From NCEH01 sp002257205 (GTDB lineage Bacteria; Pseudomonadota; Alphaproteobacteria; Rhizobiales; Xanthobacteraceae), in assembly GCF_043195105.1 (NCBI RefSeq), contig NZ_JBAFWO010000002.1: 64,000 nucleotides of DNA; one strand, written 5' to 3'. Below are positions 41,852 through 52,226 of this stretch, in pieces. Below the pieces are notes generated by a model. It was not told where the DNA came from and did no database searches. It saw only the letters and a list, made by a program, of their open reading frames with translations. The translations under genes were made by a program, and so were the position numbers. The number at the start of each line of letters is the position of its first letter. Within the stretch, counting starts at the first letter, position 1.

Positions 41852-43102
41852 ATGCTCGCTAAGACATCCAAATCCGCCAAGACCACCGAGGGCCGGCCCG
41901 GCTTCGCAAACACGCCCGGCTCGAATGAAGACGTGCGCTTCCGCGACGTTTTCCTCAATGACACGACATTGAGGGATGGCGAGCAGGCGCCCGGCGTCGC
42001 CTTCACACGGCGCGAAAAAATCGAGATCGCCGAGGCGCTCGCCGCGGCTGGTGTTCCGGAGATCGAAGCCGGCACGCCGGCGATGGGCGACGAGGAAATC
42101 GAGACCCTGCGTTCCATCGTGTCGCTGAAGCTGCCGACCCGCGTCATGGCGTGGTGCCGCATGAGCGAAGATGACCTCATGGCGGCGGTGGCCTCCGGGG
42201 TCGGCATCGTCAATCTCTCCGTTCCCACCTCGGATCGGCAATTGGCGGGCAAGCTGGGCAAGGACCGCGCCTGGGCGCTGGAGGCCGTCACCCGCATCGT
42301 CTCGCTCGCGCGCACGCTGGGCTTCGAAGTGGCGGTGGGCGGCGAAGATGCCTCGCGCGCGGATCCGGACTTCCTCTGCCGCCTTGCGGAGACGGCCCGC
42401 GCGGCCGGTGCGTTCCGCCTGCGGCTCGCCGATACGCTCGGCGTGCTCGATCCCTTCTCCACCTATGCCCTGGTGCGCCGGGTGGCGGCGGCGAGCGACC
42501 TGGAGCTGGAATTTCACGCCCATGACGATCTCGGCCTCGCCACCGCCAATACGCTCGCGGCGGTGATGGGCGGCGCACGGCACGCCAGCGTCACGGTCGC
42601 CGGGCTCGGCGAGCGCGCCGGTAATGCGGCGCTGGAGGAGGTCGCCATCGCGCTGCGCCAGACCGCCCGCGCCGAAACCGGCATCACGCCCGCCGCCCTC
42701 GGCCCGCTGGCGGAACAGGTCTCGCTCGCGGCCCGCCGTCCGGTGCCGCGTGGCAAGGCGATCGTCGGCGCCGATGTCTTCACGCATGAATCCGGCATCC
42801 ATGTCTCCGGCCTGCTGAAGGATCGCGCCACCTATGAGGCGCTGAACCCGGAATTGTTCGGGCGCGGCCATCGGGTGGTGCTCGGCAAGCATTCGGGTCT
42901 TGCGGCGGTGGAGAAGGCATTGGCGGACGAAGGCATCGTCGTGGACGTGGCGCGGGGCAGGGCGATCCTGGAGCGGGTGCGGGCCTTCGCCGTGCGCACC
43001 AAGGCTACCGTGCCTTCGGAAATGCTGCTGCGATTCTATGAGGACACCTTCACCGAGGCAGCCCTTCGGCTGCGCCGGTCCACCGTCGGGAGCGCGACAT
43101 GA
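41852..43102 (+). CDS. nifV: Homocitrate synthase
   Basis: A 416-residue member of the isopropylmalate/homocitrate synthase family. It has metal and substrate motifs LNDTTLRDGEQAPGVAF (R in LRDGEQ), EFHAHDDLGLATAN and the C-terminal GKHSGLAAVEKAL. It condenses 2-oxoglutarate with acetyl-CoA to homocitrate, the organic ligand of FeMo-co. It has its own sigma-54 promoter and overlaps nifP by 4 nt. Confidence 0.96.
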   Translation: MLAKTSKSAKTTEGRPGFANTPGSNEDVRFRDVFLNDTTLRDGEQAPGVAFTRREKIEIAEALAAAGVPEIEAGTPAMGDEEIETLRSIVSLKLPTRVMAWCRMSEDDLMAAVASGVGIVNLSVPTSDRQLAGKLGKDRAWALEAVTRIVSLARTLGFEVAVGGEDASRADPDFLCRLAETARAAGAFRLRLADTLGVLDPFSTYALVRRVAAASDLELEFHAHDDLGLATANTLAAVMGGARHASVTVAGLGERAGNAALEEVAIALRQTARAETGITPAALGPLAEQVSLAARRPVPRGKAIVGADVFTHESGIHVSGLLKDRATYEALNPELFGRGHRVVLGKHSGLAAVEKALADEGIVVDVARGRAILERVRAFAVRTKATVPSEMLLRFYEDTFTEAALRLRRSTVGSAT

Positions 43103-43941
43103 TCATGGGAACGAGTCGTCAAGAGGTCCCCGCCGCCGTCAACCGTTCCGTGCCCGTGGTGCTGCGCGCGCCAAGCCTGTGGCGCCAGATCCGCGACGAC
43201 ATCGCGTGCGTGAAGTCGCGCGACCCGGCGGCGCGCGCTACCCTCGAGATCGTGCTGACCTATCCCGGTGTGCATGCCGTGATCTGGCATCGCTGTGCGC
43301 ACCGGCTCTGGCAGGGCAAGGCGAAATTTTTGGCGCGCTTCCTGTCCTGGTTCGGTCGCCTCGTCACCAATGTGGATATTCATCCCGGCGCGCGGATCGG
43401 CGCGCGGTTTTTCATCGACCACGGGGCGGGCGTGGTGATCGGCGAGACGGCGGAAGTGGGCAATGACGTCACGCTCTACCACGGCGTCACGCTCGGCGGC
43501 ACATCCTGGACCGCCGGCAAGCGCCACCCGACCCTGATGGACGGCGTCCTGGTGGGAGCTGGTGCCAAGATCCTCGGCCCGATCACGGTCGGGGTCGGCG
43601 CCCGCGTCGGGGCGAATTCGGTGGTGGTGGAGGACGTGCCGCCGGGCATGACCGTGGTGGGCATTCCTGGCCGGATCGTGAAGCCCCTGTCCGAGCGCCG
43701 GCGATTGGGCGACGGGCGGATCGACCTCGAGCATCATTTGATGCCGGACCCGGTGGGAGAAGCCGTCGCCGCCCTGCTGGACCGTATCGAATTCCTGGAA
43801 ATGCGGCTGAAGCACCACCAGGAGCAGGGGCATGTGCCGGGCGGGCGTCCGGTGGCGGCGCCGGACGGGTGCGCCAAGCCCATCATGGCGCCGGGCCCCG
43901 CACCGCTCGAGACGCGCGCACAGGACGTCGCGGTTCAGTAG
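43099..43941 (+). CDS. nifP: NifP, nif-associated serine O-acetyltransferase
   Basis: A 280-residue CysE-type enzyme: an N-terminal helical part from residue 25, then left-handed beta-helix hexapeptide repeats with HPGARIGARFFIDHGAGVVIGETA, GTSWTAGKRHPT and GIPGRIVK. It makes O-acetylserine for cysteine synthesis, boosting sulfur for clusters during nitrogen fixation. It is translationally coupled to nifV. The 70-residue C-terminal tail after the beta-helix is variable and P/A-rich. The nif-regulated part of the window ends here. Confidence 0.92.
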   Translation: MIMGTSRQEVPAAVNRSVPVVLRAPSLWRQIRDDIACVKSRDPAARATLEIVLTYPGVHAVIWHRCAHRLWQGKAKFLARFLSWFGRLVTNVDIHPGARIGARFFIDHGAGVVIGETAEVGNDVTLYHGVTLGGTSWTAGKRHPTLMDGVLVGAGAKILGPITVGVGARVGANSVVVEDVPPGMTVVGIPGRIVKPLSERRRLGDGRIDLEHHLMPDPVGEAVAALLDRIEFLEMRLKHHQEQGHVPGGRPVAAPDGCAKPIMAPGPAPLETRAQDVAVQ

Positions 43942-43959
43942 CGCGCTCGGAGCGCCGCG

Positions 43960-44898
43960 CTACGGCTTGAGGGCGGCGAGCGCGGGATCGCGCTCCATGA
44001 TCAGATTCTGTTCCAGCCGAGGCGCGATGCGCCGGGCTTCCGCCACCAGCGCCGCGGTGATGGGCGTGGTCGGCTCGCGATGCGGCACCACGAGCCCGAT
44101 GGAATGGGTGATGTCCGGCTCGACGATGGGGATAGAGCGGACGATCGAGGTCAGCCCCAGCGAATCCGCCAGCATGGCCGGCATGACGCTCGCCCAATGG
44201 CCGGTGCGCACATGCGTGAACAGCACGATCATGGAATTGGATTCCAACGACGGCTTGGGCGGGCTGCCGCTGACGCTCAGCATGCCGTCGATGATGCGGC
44301 GGTTCTGCATGTCCGGCGTCAGCAGGCACAGCGGCAGGCCGGCGATCTCGGCCCATGTCACTTCCTCGCGATCACCGTATTTGGCGTCTGGCGAGGTGAC
44401 GAGGCGATAGCGCTCGCGATAGAGCGGCACGGTGTTCACCCGGCCGAGCGGTTCATTGTCCAGATAGGTCAGCCCCGCGTCGATCTCCAGATTTTCGAGA
44501 TGGTTGAGGATCTCGATGGAGGTGCGCGAGATGATGGTGAAGCGCACGTCGGGATGGCGCGCGCGGAACGGCGTGGTGAGCGCCGCCACCATCGGCAGGG
44601 CGGTGGGAATGGCGGCGATGCGCAGCGGGCCGGAAAGGCCGCGCTTCAGCGCGTCGATGTCCTGCCGCATGGCGCGCGAATCGGCCACGATGCGGCGGGC
44701 CCATTCCAGCGTGCGCTCCCCCTCCGGCGTGAAGCCCATGAAGCGCGAGCCGCGCTGCACCAGGAGCACGCCGAGCGTGTCTTCCAATTGCTTGATGCCC
44801 GCCGACAAGGTCGGCTGCGTGACGCCGCAGGCTTCGCCGGCGCGGCCGAAATGGCGCTCGCGCGCAAGGGCGATCAGATATTCGAGTTTGTCGATCAT
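43960..44898 (-). CDS. LysR-family transcriptional regulator
   Basis: A 312-residue LysR regulator with an N-terminal winged helix-turn-helix (FGRAGEACGVTQPTLSAGIKQLED, about 17-40) and a C-terminal substrate-binding domain. The DNA-binding region resembles the regulators beside fds formate-dehydrogenase operons, but no fds genes are present here. It faces nifP (convergent, 18 bp) and is divergent from a small secreted protein gene. The target is unknown. Confidence 0.9.
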   Translation of the reverse strand: MIDKLEYLIALARERHFGRAGEACGVTQPTLSAGIKQLEDTLGVLLVQRGSRFMGFTPEGERTLEWARRIVADSRAMRQDIDALKRGLSGPLRIAAIPTALPMVAALTTPFRARHPDVRFTIISRTSIEILNHLENLEIDAGLTYLDNEPLGRVNTVPLYRERYRLVTSPDAKYGDREEVTWAEIAGLPLCLLTPDMQNRRIIDGMLSVSGSPPKPSLESNSMIVLFTHVRTGHWASVMPAMLADSLGLTSIVRSIPIVEPDITHSIGLVVPHREPTTPITAALVAEARRIAPRLEQNLIMERDPALAALKP

Positions 44899-45124
44899 GT
44901 CGCCGTTTCAACGCATAAGCTGACCTAAGGTCCCGTTCCTTCGCCCGGATTGGCGCGCGCTGCAAGCCACAAGCACGTGGCGCTGAAGAAAGCGGACGGA
45001 GCGCCGGTCTGTCGCCGGCGCTTGATATGATGGGAGTGATGGAACTGTGTGGTTAATAAGGCGTTCCCATGGCAGCCCTCCGAGATAAGAGCGGAGGAAG
45101 GCGAGGCACCGACGGAGTTTTGCC

Positions 45125-45295
45125 ATGTCCATGATCGCACGCGCGCTGGTCATCGTCTCGATGATGGTGACCCTGGTTTCAGCTTCAGCTTTCGTTGTCT
45201 TGCCCGAGCTGGACGCCCCCGCGCCCAAGCAGCGCTATTTCGGCCCGAGTGCCTTCGCCTCGGTCGAAGCCCCCGCTCCTGCGTCCATTGGCTGA
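45125..45295 (+). CDS. Small hypothetical exported or membrane protein
   Basis: A 56-residue open frame with one hydrophobic N-terminal segment (ARALVIVSMMVTLVSASAFVV) followed by an A/P-rich tail. GGAG lies 7 nt before the ATG. The next gene, also exported, begins 30 bp downstream, so the two may be co-transcribed. No family was recognised and coding is likely but unproven. Confidence 0.5.
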   Translation: MSMIARALVIVSMMVTLVSASAFVVLPELDAPAPKQRYFGPSAFASVEAPAPASIG

Positions 45296-45325
45296 GCGAC
45301 TTCGGTTCGAGAGCGGAGGGACGCC

Positions 45326-45982
45326 ATGCGCACCGCATGGAAGCTTCAGGCGGCGGCCGTCCTGCTGGTCGCGTTCGGCGCCGGGCCGGCGGCGGCGCAG
45401 AGTCCCGGCGATTTCTTCGCCGCGCTGTTCGGCGGGATCATTCGCGCGGTGCCGATTGCTCCGCCTACGATCACGGTCACGCCCAGCACGGAGCCGCGCC
45501 GCAGCACTGGCGGCGGCGTCGCCTTCTGCGTGCGCACCTGTGACGGGCGCTATTTCCCCCTGTCCGGCGTCAGTTCCGGGCAGGAGGAGGGGCGCTGCGC
45601 CGCGCTCTGTCCGGCGGCGACTACCACAGTATTTCGCGGCGGGAGCATTGAGCACGCGACCGACCGCGCGGGTGCATCCTATGCCGACATGCCCAACGCC
45701 TTTTTGTACCGGACCAAGCTGACGGATGCCTGCACCTGCACCGGCAACGGGCCGCTCGGCCTCGCCGCCGTTCCGATCGAGGAGGACACCTCCTTGCAGA
45801 AGGGGGATATCGTGATGCAAGCGGACGGACCGCGCATCTTCGCCGGCGCCAAGGGCGGCGTGCCTTATTCGCCCGCCGCGTTCGTGCCGCCGGAGCGCTA
45901 TCCCAGGATTTCCAGCGACCTTAAGCGCCGCATCCAGGATCTGATGGTCTCGCGCGGAGCCACCGGCAATTTCATTCGCTGA
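45326..45982 (+). CDS. DUF2865-type exported protein
   Basis: A 218-residue protein with a signal peptide (residues 1-25, core AAAVLLVAFGAGPAAAQ). The DUF2865 signature is a cysteine-rich core, FCVRTCDGRYFPLSG ... RCAALCPAA ... DACTC. It is widespread in Hyphomicrobiales and of unknown function, probably periplasmic with disulfides. The start is the ATG at 45326 with GAGGG upstream. Confidence 0.85.
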   Translation: MRTAWKLQAAAVLLVAFGAGPAAAQSPGDFFAALFGGIIRAVPIAPPTITVTPSTEPRRSTGGGVAFCVRTCDGRYFPLSGVSSGQEEGRCAALCPAATTTVFRGGSIEHATDRAGASYADMPNAFLYRTKLTDACTCTGNGPLGLAAVPIEEDTSLQKGDIVMQADGPRIFAGAKGGVPYSPAAFVPPERYPRISSDLKRRIQDLMVSRGATGNFIR

Positions 45983-46022
45983 CGAGGCGCGCGCTCGAGC
46001 GCCGAGGGCCGATACTGGCTGA

Positions 46023-47222
46023 TTAGCCGGCGCGCTTGCGCCGGCCGGTGCTTGCCTTTTCCAAGGGCTCGGCCACTGGCGTCTCCGCCGGAAGAGCGGG
46101 GGCGATGGTCGGACCGCCGGCGAGGCCATTGGATGCGGAGGGCGCGGCAAGCGTCACCACCTGCTCAGCCAAGCCGGCAAGCGTCTTGCGCAGAAGATCG
46201 AGGTCTTCCTCGCGTTCCAGATGCGCATCCCGCTCGGCGCGGGCCTTGGCGAGGGCGGCTTCCATCATGGAATGATCGGCACGTAGCATGTCGAGCGCCT
46301 GCGACAGGCGTGTCTGCTGGGCCTGAGCGGCAGCAAACTCGTTCGCGCGCTGCTGGGACAGGGCCTGGAGAACGCCGCGGCTGGCTTCCAGGTCGGCCGT
46401 GCTGGCGGCGTGGCGGGTCGTGAGGCTCTCGATGTCGGCGGCTTGTGCCGACAGGGTGACGGCGCGTTCGGCGGCGAGGGCTTCGCTGGCGGCGAGGCGC
46501 TGGCTGGTGTCGGCCAGCGCCGCTTCCAGGCGAAGGCGCTCGGCTTCGGCGCTGGCGGCGGCGGCAGATGCGGCGGCCCGCTCGGTGGCCAGGGTGGCGC
46601 TGGTTTCGGCCAGGGCGGCGCGGACGGCCGCCAGGTCGGTGGAGAGCTGGGTGCGCTCCGCCTGAAGTGCGGCAATGTCCGCGACCCGCGCGGCGAGCTC
46701 CGTCTCGCGTGCAGCGAGGCGCGTGGCCAGATCGTCGGCACGGGCGGTGGTGGCCGCGAGCGTGCCGCGGGTCTGCGACAGGTCCGCGGCGGTCTGTTCC
46801 AGCGTTGTGGAGGTTTGCGCGAGTTGTGCGTTGCGCTCGATCAGGGCCGTCTGCTCGGCAGTGAAGCGCGCGTCCAGTTCGCCGTGGGCGAGGGTCAGTG
46901 CCTCATGGGCCGCGGTCTTGGCGGAGAGTGCCTTGTCCAGCTCGACCAACTGAAGACGCTGCTGCTCGATGGTACCGGCATGGGCGACCACGTTCTCGCG
47001 GACCGCGTCGAGTTGCAGTTCCAGCCGCCGCTGGTTGAGGGCGAAGCCGGCGCGCTGCTGGTCCTTCTCCGCCTGGATCTCGAACATGGATATGGGCACG
47101 GCCGCTTCGATGCGGCGCGTGGTGAGGCGCACCGCCCGATGCCAAACGGCAGGCAGCACCATTAGAGCCACGAGGGTCGCCCCAAGGACGCCCAGCGCGA
47201 AATACATGATCTGCTCGATCAC
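46023..47222 (-). CDS. Membrane-anchored coiled-coil protein
   Basis: A 399-residue protein with one N-terminal membrane helix (IMYFALGVLGATLVALMVLPAVW). A long, alanine-rich coiled coil from about residue 50 to 345, with repeated LAARETEL- and LAETSATL-like heptads, leads to a charged RRKRAG tail. No enzymatic motif is present. Conserved proteins of this layout occur in Hyphomicrobiales envelopes. The function is unknown. Confidence 0.8.
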   Translation of the reverse strand: MIEQIMYFALGVLGATLVALMVLPAVWHRAVRLTTRRIEAAVPISMFEIQAEKDQQRAGFALNQRRLELQLDAVRENVVAHAGTIEQQRLQLVELDKALSAKTAAHEALTLAHGELDARFTAEQTALIERNAQLAQTSTTLEQTAADLSQTRGTLAATTARADDLATRLAARETELAARVADIAALQAERTQLSTDLAAVRAALAETSATLATERAAASAAAASAEAERLRLEAALADTSQRLAASEALAAERAVTLSAQAADIESLTTRHAASTADLEASRGVLQALSQQRANEFAAAQAQQTRLSQALDMLRADHSMMEAALAKARAERDAHLEREEDLDLLRKTLAGLAEQVVTLAAPSASNGLAGGPTIAPALPAETPVAEPLEKASTGRRKRAG

Positions 47223-47305
47223 GCGGAACCTACGCTTTCAACTGCAACGTCCTGATACATACGACGCCGCAGCGTTTCGTGCCAGCGGGTGAGAGGCCTG
47301 CGCGA

Positions 47306-47974
47306 TCAGAACGGGTTCCAGGTGGCCTGTGGTGTGAATTTCAGATAGCCCACATTGGCGCCGAGCCGCACGCCGACGCCGGAGCGGATCGGCACCACGA
47401 CGATATTGTCCGCGGTCAAGGCGGTCATTCCAAAGCCCGCGACGAAATAGGCCGAGCCGGAAATCCCGCCAAAGCGGCGGAACACATCGTCCACCGTGCG
47501 CAGATTATAGACCAGGACCATGGTGCGCGCGCCGTCGCCGCCGAAATCCCAGCCGATCGACGGCCCCTGCCAGAACACCTTGAGGTCGCCCGCGTTGCGG
47601 GTATAAAGCGTGCCCTCGCCATAGCGCAGGCCGCCGACGAAGGCGCCGCCGCCTTCCTGGCCGAGGATGTAGCCGTTGGGCTGGCCCCACTGGCCGACCG
47701 CCTTCTCGATGGAAAGGGCGAGCCCGCGCGACACGCTGCCGAAGAAGGAATGCCCCTTGCTCACCAATTCGTTGGTGGAATAGGGGGCGGGCTGGGAATT
47801 AGGTTGGGCATAGCGGTTCTGCGCCGCATATTGCTGCTGCGCCGGCTGGCCCTGGGCATATTGCGGCGCCGGCTGCGGCTGCTGGGCATATTGGGCGGCG
47901 GCGGCGCTCGCGAACCCCACGCACAGCGTGGATGCGGCGGCGAGGCGGAGAAGGGCGGATCGCAGTGCGGTCAT
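47306..47974 (-). CDS. DUF1134 (EipA-like) exported envelope protein
   Basis: A 222-residue exported protein. A signal peptide (residues 1-27) is followed by a Q/P/Y-rich low-complexity stretch with AQQPQPAPQYAQGQPAQQQ-type repeats and then the DUF1134 domain (GHSFFGSVSRGLALSIEKA to the end). Members such as Brucella EipA are periplasmic and support envelope integrity. The start is the ATG at 47974. Confidence 0.88.
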   Translation of the reverse strand: MTALRSALLRLAAASTLCVGFASAAAAQYAQQPQPAPQYAQGQPAQQQYAAQNRYAQPNSQPAPYSTNELVSKGHSFFGSVSRGLALSIEKAVGQWGQPNGYILGQEGGGAFVGGLRYGEGTLYTRNAGDLKVFWQGPSIGWDFGGDGARTMVLVYNLRTVDDVFRRFGGISGSAYFVAGFGMTALTADNIVVVPIRSGVGVRLGANVGYLKFTPQATWNPF

Positions 47975-48267
47975 GAAGGTCTCGCGCTGGGCTTTCAAGG
48001 ATCGCCGCGAATCGGCAGCGTAGGTTCGCCGATGACTGTGACGCAGAAAAGGCGCGAGGCAAGGCGTTCGGACCTTTCTGTCTGCCGGATGCGCTGTCAT
48101 CATGGGTGTGCCGGGCCCTGACATTGCAGGATTCTCCCCGCGACCTATTCCAAAGCCGGCTTGTGGTGGGCGAAGGTGCGGGGTATCAGACCGCACTCGC
48201 TCCCGCGGGCATTGCCGGCTTCGCCTTCGCGGTGGGATCGGCCGGTCTCGCCGTCTACGGATCTGCC

Positions 48268-48927
48268 ATGTCCCTTTCCGACGCCCCCGTGAAGCTTGCG
48301 GTCTCCCCCCTCGATCTCGCGGCGCTGCTGTGTTCGCGCGTGTGCCATGATGTCATCAGCCCGGTGGGCGCGATCGTCAACGGCCTGGAAGTGCTCGAGG
48401 ATGAGGACGCGCCCGACATGCGCGAGGTCGCGCTCGACCTGATCGCGAAGAGCGCGCGCCAAGCTTCCGCGCGGCTGCAATTCACCCGCCTTGCCTTCGG
48501 CGCCGCCGGGTCCGCCGGGGCCACCATCGATCTCAGCGACGCCGACCAGGTGGTGCGCGGCATGATGGAGGATTCCCGCACCAGGATCGAATGGACCCTG
48601 CCGCGCGAGTTCCAGCCCAAGAACCGGGTGAAGCTGCTGCTAAATCTGGTGCTGCTGGCCGGCACAACCATTCCGCGTGGCGGCGTGATCAAGGTGGACG
48701 TGGCGCCGGGCGGGGTGGAGAAGGGGTTCGTCATCACCACCAACGGCGTCAGCGCGCGCATCCCGCAGACGGTGCCGGCTTTGATCGCCGGCGGCATCCC
48801 CGACGGCGGGCTCGATGCCCACGCCATCCAGCCCTATTACGCCGGTCTTCTCGCCCGCGATTGCGGCATTTCCGTCGATTTCGCCATCGATGGCGAGACC
48901 GTGACGCTCAGCGCTTTGGCCGCCTGA
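48268..48927 (+). CDS. chpT: ChpT, histidine phosphotransferase
   Basis: A 219-residue protein resembling ChpT. The phospho-accepting H27 lies in VCHDVISPVGAIVNGLEVL, and a degenerate GHKL-like ATPase domain follows. In alphaproteobacteria ChpT passes phosphate from CckA to CtrA and CpdR to time the cell cycle. The start is the ATG at 48268; a longer frame upstream is not favoured. The 293 bp upstream hold no other gene. Confidence 0.88.
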   Translation: MSLSDAPVKLAVSPLDLAALLCSRVCHDVISPVGAIVNGLEVLEDEDAPDMREVALDLIAKSARQASARLQFTRLAFGAAGSAGATIDLSDADQVVRGMMEDSRTRIEWTLPREFQPKNRVKLLLNLVLLAGTTIPRGGVIKVDVAPGGVEKGFVITTNGVSARIPQTVPALIAGGIPDGGLDAHAIQPYYAGLLARDCGISVDFAIDGETVTLSALAA

Positions 48928-49116
48928 CCGGGCCTCGGGGAGGCCGACCGGCGGGTGCCGCCTACCGCCCGGCGATGTGCTCGCGCGGCGGGTCGCCCTT
49001 GTTTTTCCGCTCCGGGGTCCCAATCTCTCGTGGCGCCGGTGGGGGCGCATGTCTGCCGGCGAGTTGAGATGCCGCGGGCGCAGCCATGACGCCCGCACCC
49101 ACGGAGCGCACAATCC

Positions 49117-50124
<1,008 letters not shown>

Positions 50125-50194
50125 GGGCCGGGCCGAGCTGTGGGAGGCTGATGCGCCAGCGCGACCAAGCGCATGCCTTTGAATGGAGCGGGTT

Positions 50195-50896
50195 ATGACT
50201 GACGATTCTTCGCCTTCCCCCTCCGATCCTGTTGCCGCCGATTCCGCCCCCGAGACGGCGGAGACCAAGCTGACCCGCACCAAGCAGCGCTGGGCTAAGG
50301 AAGGCCGCTTCCTGACCGGGCGGATTTCCCGCCCGGAGGCGGAGCGCCTGCCGCCCGGCCAGCATCTGGTAAAAGACTGGCCGGTGCTGGATCTCGGCAC
50401 GCAGCCCTTCGTCTCGCCCATGTCCTGGCGGCTGGATGTGGACGGGCTGGTGGAACATCCGCTCTCCTGGGATTGGGCCGCCTTCCGCGCCCAGCCGCAG
50501 ACCCATGAGGTCAGCGACATCCATTGCGTCACCACCTGGTCGCGCTACGACAATGGGTGGGACGGGGTTTCCACCCGCGATTTGCTCGCAATGGTTGAAC
50601 CGACGCCGGAGGCGCGGTTCGTGCTGCTTTACAGCTATGACGGGTACACAACCAACCTGCCGCTGGAGGATTTCGCCGCGCCGGACGCGATCCTCGCCCA
50701 CAGCTGGCAGGGCGAAGCGCTGACGCGCGAGCATGGCGGCCCCATGCGGCTGGTGGTGCCGCATCTGTATTTCTGGAAGAGCGCCAAGTGGTTGAAGCGC
50801 ATAGAATTCCTACCGGCCGACACGCTCGGCTTCTGGGAGGAGCGGGGCTATCACGAGCGCGGCGACCCGTGGATGGAACAGCGCTATTCGGACTGA
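50195..50896 (+). CDS. Sulfite oxidase-like molybdopterin oxidoreductase
   Basis: A 233-residue protein of the oxidoreductase molybdopterin-binding family. The Mo-coordinating cysteine lies in IHCVTTWSRYDN, and HGGPMRLVVPHLYFWKSAKWL is also typical. There is no twin-arginine signal, so it is cytoplasmic, unlike MsrP. The start is the ATG at 50195 with GGAG 6 nt before; an in-frame ATG 12 nt upstream exists. It depends on the Mo cofactor whose genes lie at the right end of this window. Confidence 0.9.
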   Translation: MTDDSSPSPSDPVAADSAPETAETKLTRTKQRWAKEGRFLTGRISRPEAERLPPGQHLVKDWPVLDLGTQPFVSPMSWRLDVDGLVEHPLSWDWAAFRAQPQTHEVSDIHCVTTWSRYDNGWDGVSTRDLLAMVEPTPEARFVLLYSYDGYTTNLPLEDFAAPDAILAHSWQGEALTREHGGPMRLVVPHLYFWKSAKWLKRIEFLPADTLGFWEERGYHERGDPWMEQRYSD

Positions 50897-50916
50897 GCGC
50901 GCCCCGCGCCCCGGCC

Positions 50917-51552
50917 TCAGATCGGCGGCAGGTGCAGCCATCTTGCGAGCGCGGTCAGCACGATGTCCACCGAAAGGGCGGCCAGCACCAGGCCCATGAT
51001 GCGGCGGATCAGGTTTGCGCCTGCGCTGCCGATGAGCTTGAGCACGTAATCCCCCAAGAAGAACAGCACCGCCATGAGGCCCATGAGCAGGGCCAGCACG
51101 GAGATCGTCACCGCTTGGTGTTCCAGCACCCCGCGGTTGTTGTCGGCAAGGATGACCACGGACAGGATCGCACCCGGCCCGGCAATGATAGGGATCGCAA
51201 GGGGATAGACCGCGAGCGCGGCGATATTCTTGTCGGCATCCACGTCCAGGGTGGGCGCGGGATGGGGATCGGAAAAGATCATGCCGGTGGCGAAGATGAA
51301 CAGGATAAGCCCGCCGGCGATCTGGAACGACAGCACCGACACATGCATGGCATCCAGCAGCGCCCGGCCCGCGACGGCGAAGAAGACCAAAATCAGGAAT
51401 GCAAAGAAGCAGCACAGAAGCGCCGTCTTGCGGCGCTGGACGGGGGGCATTTCCGCCGTCGTCGCGACGAACATGGATAGGTGGCTTACCGGTTCCAGCA
51501 CAGCCCAGAGGGTCACGAACTGGGTGAGGAATAGATCGTAATCTTCAAGCAT
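50917..51552 (-). CDS. MarC-family integral membrane protein
   Basis: A 211-residue MarC protein with about six hydrophobic helices, the N-terminal LWAVLEPVSHLSMF and the conserved AIPIIAGPGAILSVVIL. It resides in the inner membrane and its transport function is unproven. The start is the ATG at 51552. It converges on the sulfite-oxidase-like gene. Confidence 0.92.
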   Translation of the reverse strand: MLEDYDLFLTQFVTLWAVLEPVSHLSMFVATTAEMPPVQRRKTALLCCFFAFLILVFFAVAGRALLDAMHVSVLSFQIAGGLILFIFATGMIFSDPHPAPTLDVDADKNIAALAVYPLAIPIIAGPGAILSVVILADNNRGVLEHQAVTISVLALLMGLMAVLFFLGDYVLKLIGSAGANLIRRIMGLVLAALSVDIVLTALARWLHLPPI

Positions 51553-51665
51553 GCCGCCGCCCCATGTATCGACGCGGCGAACGTGCAATAATTCATCGGC
51601 CGGCGCCACAATTGTGTGGTTCCCCGCGCACCAGCGCAGCCGGCGATGCGGCAAAAGGAGCGGCC

Positions 51666-52214
51666 ATGAAATGGGTTGTCTGGGTCGGCAGCGTGCGCAA
51701 GGGCTCTTACAACGCGGCAGTTGCCCGTGCCCTTCAATCCCTCGCGCCGGTGGGCGTCGAGGTGGAAATGCTACCTTCGGTTGCGGAACTGCCCATCTAT
51801 GACGCCGATATCCAGGCGGAAGGGTTTCCCCCCGCCGTCACGGACCTTGGCGCGGCGCTGAAGGCCGCCGACGGGCTGATCATCGTGACGCCGGAATATA
51901 ATTATTCGGTGCCCGGCGGGCTCAAGAACGCCATCGACTGGGTCTCCCGTCTTCCTTCCAAGCCATTGAAGGAAAAGCCGGTTCTCATCCAATCGGCGTC
52001 CATGGGCGTGTTCGGCGGGGCGCGGGCGCAATATCATCTGCGCCAGATCCTGGTGTTTCTCGACTCTTTCGTGATGAACGTGCCCGAGGTGATGGTGGGG
52101 CAGGCCCAGCACAAGGTGAACGAACAGGGCGAGCTTTCCGACGCCGGCACCCGCGAGTTCATCGCCGGCCAGCTCAAGGCGTTCGAAGCCTATGTCCGGC
52201 GGGTCGCGCCCTGA
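51666..52214 (+). CDS. NADPH-dependent FMN reductase
   Basis: A 182-residue flavodoxin-like reductase (ChrR/YieF type). It has the phosphate-binding GSVRKGSYNAAVARAL, then IVTPEYNYSVPGGLKNAIDWVSR and SMGVFGGARAQYHLRQ. It reduces quinones, chromate or FMN with NADPH. The start is the ATG at 51666 after AGGAGCGG. Confidence 0.93.
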   Translation: MKWVVWVGSVRKGSYNAAVARALQSLAPVGVEVEMLPSVAELPIYDADIQAEGFPPAVTDLGAALKAADGLIIVTPEYNYSVPGGLKNAIDWVSRLPSKPLKEKPVLIQSASMGVFGGARAQYHLRQILVFLDSFVMNVPEVMVGQAQHKVNEQGELSDAGTREFIAGQLKAFEAYVRRVAP

Positions 52215-52226
52215 TCTCCGGGGCGT

